A stretch of 6,988 nucleotides of DNA, taken from DUQU01 sp964481475. Its GTDB lineage: Bacteria > Bacillota_I > Bacilli_A > Acholeplasmatales > UBA5453. Under the pieces are notes generated by a model. The model saw only the letters and a list, made by a program, of their open reading frames with translations. It had not been told where the DNA came from and did not search any database. A program made the translations under genes and the position numbers. The stretch is taken from NCBI GenBank assembly GCA_964481475.1, contig CAYZTG010000031.1:1-6988 (forward strand), read 5' to 3'. Positions 5,995 to 6,988 of this stretch are shown here, piece by piece (within the stretch, counting starts at the first letter, position 1; each line of letters starts with the position of its first letter).

Positions 5995-6988
5995 TGTTTG
6001 AATTAAAGGCCGCTTTTCGCTTTTTAATTAAATCCCCTTTTCAAAATCTAATAGTTCTACTTGCTGTTATTATTGGCATTGGTGTAGAGTTTTTTATTCT
6101 TTCTTTAGGTGATGTCTTAGATATTATGATTTTAGAACAAACTACTTCTTACCAAGACCACCTTTACTTAGAAGATTATTTAGATCAGCCTTTATACTAT
6201 GAAATGTTAGATTTTAATTTAAAAGATTCTTTAAAACAAGAAAAAGCAATTAAACATGCTTTTTATGCTCTTAATATTCAAGGAGCGATTACTGAGGTAA
6301 ATGGTGAAGTAAATACACCAATACCACTTAACTTCGTTGCTTTTGATAATGAAAGTGGTAAAGATGAATATTTAAATTATACTGGCTTAGATATTAAAAG
6401 AAATTTAAGTGATGGTTCAAGAACTCCAAAAAATGACCAAGAAATTGTCCTAGATAAATTTTTTGCCAATAAAAATGAAATTGTTATTGGTGATAAGATT
6501 ACTTATAAGACGACTCTTAGTGCAGATAGTATTTTTGAATTTACTGTTGTTGGCTTATTTGATTTAGGCGTTTTTAGGAAAGACAATTCTTTTTCATTTA
6601 CTAGTATTGAGAAGTTTGGTAACTTAGAGTCCTCTCGTTTTACTTTAAAAATCCAACTAAATAGTCCTATGGAAACAGAGGAAGGAATTGATTTAGTTAA
6701 AAAGTATTATTCAAATAGTTCTTTTAAGTTTAAAACTTGGAAAGATGCTACACCTGAGTTTAATATTTTAAACTTAGCACAAAACGCTACTATCTTTATT
6801 ATTGAAGTTTTTATTTCGGTAGCCTTTTTCGTTGTTGTGTTAAATGTTTTTAACTTCTCAATTCAACAAAAATATAAACAAATCGGGATCTTAAAGGCAA
6901 TTGGAGGATCAAATAAAAGAGTTGGTTTAATCTTCTTCTTCCAAACTACGCTTGTAACAATCATTGGTATTATAATTGGTTTAATTGG
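5994..6988 (+). CDS. FtsX/MacB-type ABC permease, second subunit (3' end cut by window edge)
   Basis: The reading frame is open from 5994 to the end of the window: 331 full codons with no stop. It encodes a second permease of the same plan. Helix 1 is at about 18-38, an extracytoplasmic domain spans about 39-262, helix 2 about 264-288, and the coupling segment KYKQIGILKAIGGSNKRV is at 293-310. Helix 3 begins near 311 and is cut off; helix 4 is missing. The coupling segment is very close to that of the first permease (both contain QIGILKA), but the outer domains differ, as in the LolC/LolE pair. Start choice: ATG at 5994 overlaps the ATPase stop by one base (TGATG). An in-frame TTG at 5991 is also possible, and would be 9 bases from the AAAGGA site (5976-5981) instead of 12. 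The 1-base overlap suggests translational coupling. Confidence 0.88.
   Translation, partial: MFELKAAFRFLIKSPFQNLIVLLAVIIGIGVEFFILSLGDVLDIMILEQTTSYQDHLYLEDYLDQPLYYEMLDFNLKDSLKQEKAIKHAFYALNIQGAITEVNGEVNTPIPLNFVAFDNESGKDEYLNYTGLDIKRNLSDGSRTPKNDQEIVLDKFFANKNEIVIGDKITYKTTLSADSIFEFTVVGLFDLGVFRKDNSFSFTSIEKFGNLESSRFTLKIQLNSPMETEEGIDLVKKYYSNSSFKFKTWKDATPEFNILNLAQNATIFIIEVFISVAFFVVVLNVFNFSIQQKYKQIGILKAIGGSNKRVGLIFFFQTTLVTIIGIIIGLI

Noticed and set aside
4074..6988. FtsEX or BceAB-type system
   Set aside because: FtsX is a single smaller permease with FtsE, and BceB has ten helices. Here there are two four-helix permeases with large outer domains around one ATPase.

Overview
The window is AT-rich bacterial DNA using the standard code. 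TGA ends the ABC ATPase gene at 5992-5994, and tryptophan is written TGG (for example in the dehydrogenase and the lipoprotein). The low GC, strong AAGGAG-type ribosome sites, a c-di-AMP riboswitch of the ydaO/yuaA class, and a lipoprotein carrying Ig-like and InlB-type repeats suggest a Firmicute. An Acholeplasma-, Izemoplasma- or Haloplasma-like member of the Bacilli/Mollicutes branch is a plausible guess, but it is inference; no marker gene fixes the taxon.

Left part (1-1041). The first 64 bases, read on the minus strand, are the 5' half of a c-di-AMP riboswitch with its own promoter; the gene it controls lies off the left edge. Back-to-back with it is a plus-strand gene for a YkwC/GarR-like NAD(P)-dependent beta-hydroxyacid dehydrogenase. 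This gene ends at a hairpin that also serves the converging minus-strand operon.

Middle part (1040-3919), all minus strand. A two-gene operon encodes an acyl-ACP thioesterase followed, with a 13-base overlap, by a small PII-like ferredoxin-fold protein. This pairing suggests regulated fatty-acid release. Upstream of it is a single-gene unit for a 557-residue surface lipoprotein. The lipoprotein has three Ig-like domains, one InlB-type repeat and two predicted OB-fold-like segments, and ends at its own terminator.

Right part (4074-6988), plus strand, divergent from the lipoprotein gene. A tightly overlapping operon encodes an FtsX-type permease, a MacB/LolD-family ATPase and a second FtsX-type permease that runs off the right edge. 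The order permease-ATPase-permease and the LolD-like Q-loop recall lolCDE. Together they should form a heteromeric mechanotransmission-type ABC complex acting on an extracytoplasmic substrate. The divergent lipoprotein is a possible partner or client, but only the gene layout supports that.

Every intergenic gap is under 170 bases. The gaps hold divergent or single promoters, two hairpin terminators and a pair of shared short motifs. No mobile element, CRISPR array, tRNA or rRNA was seen.
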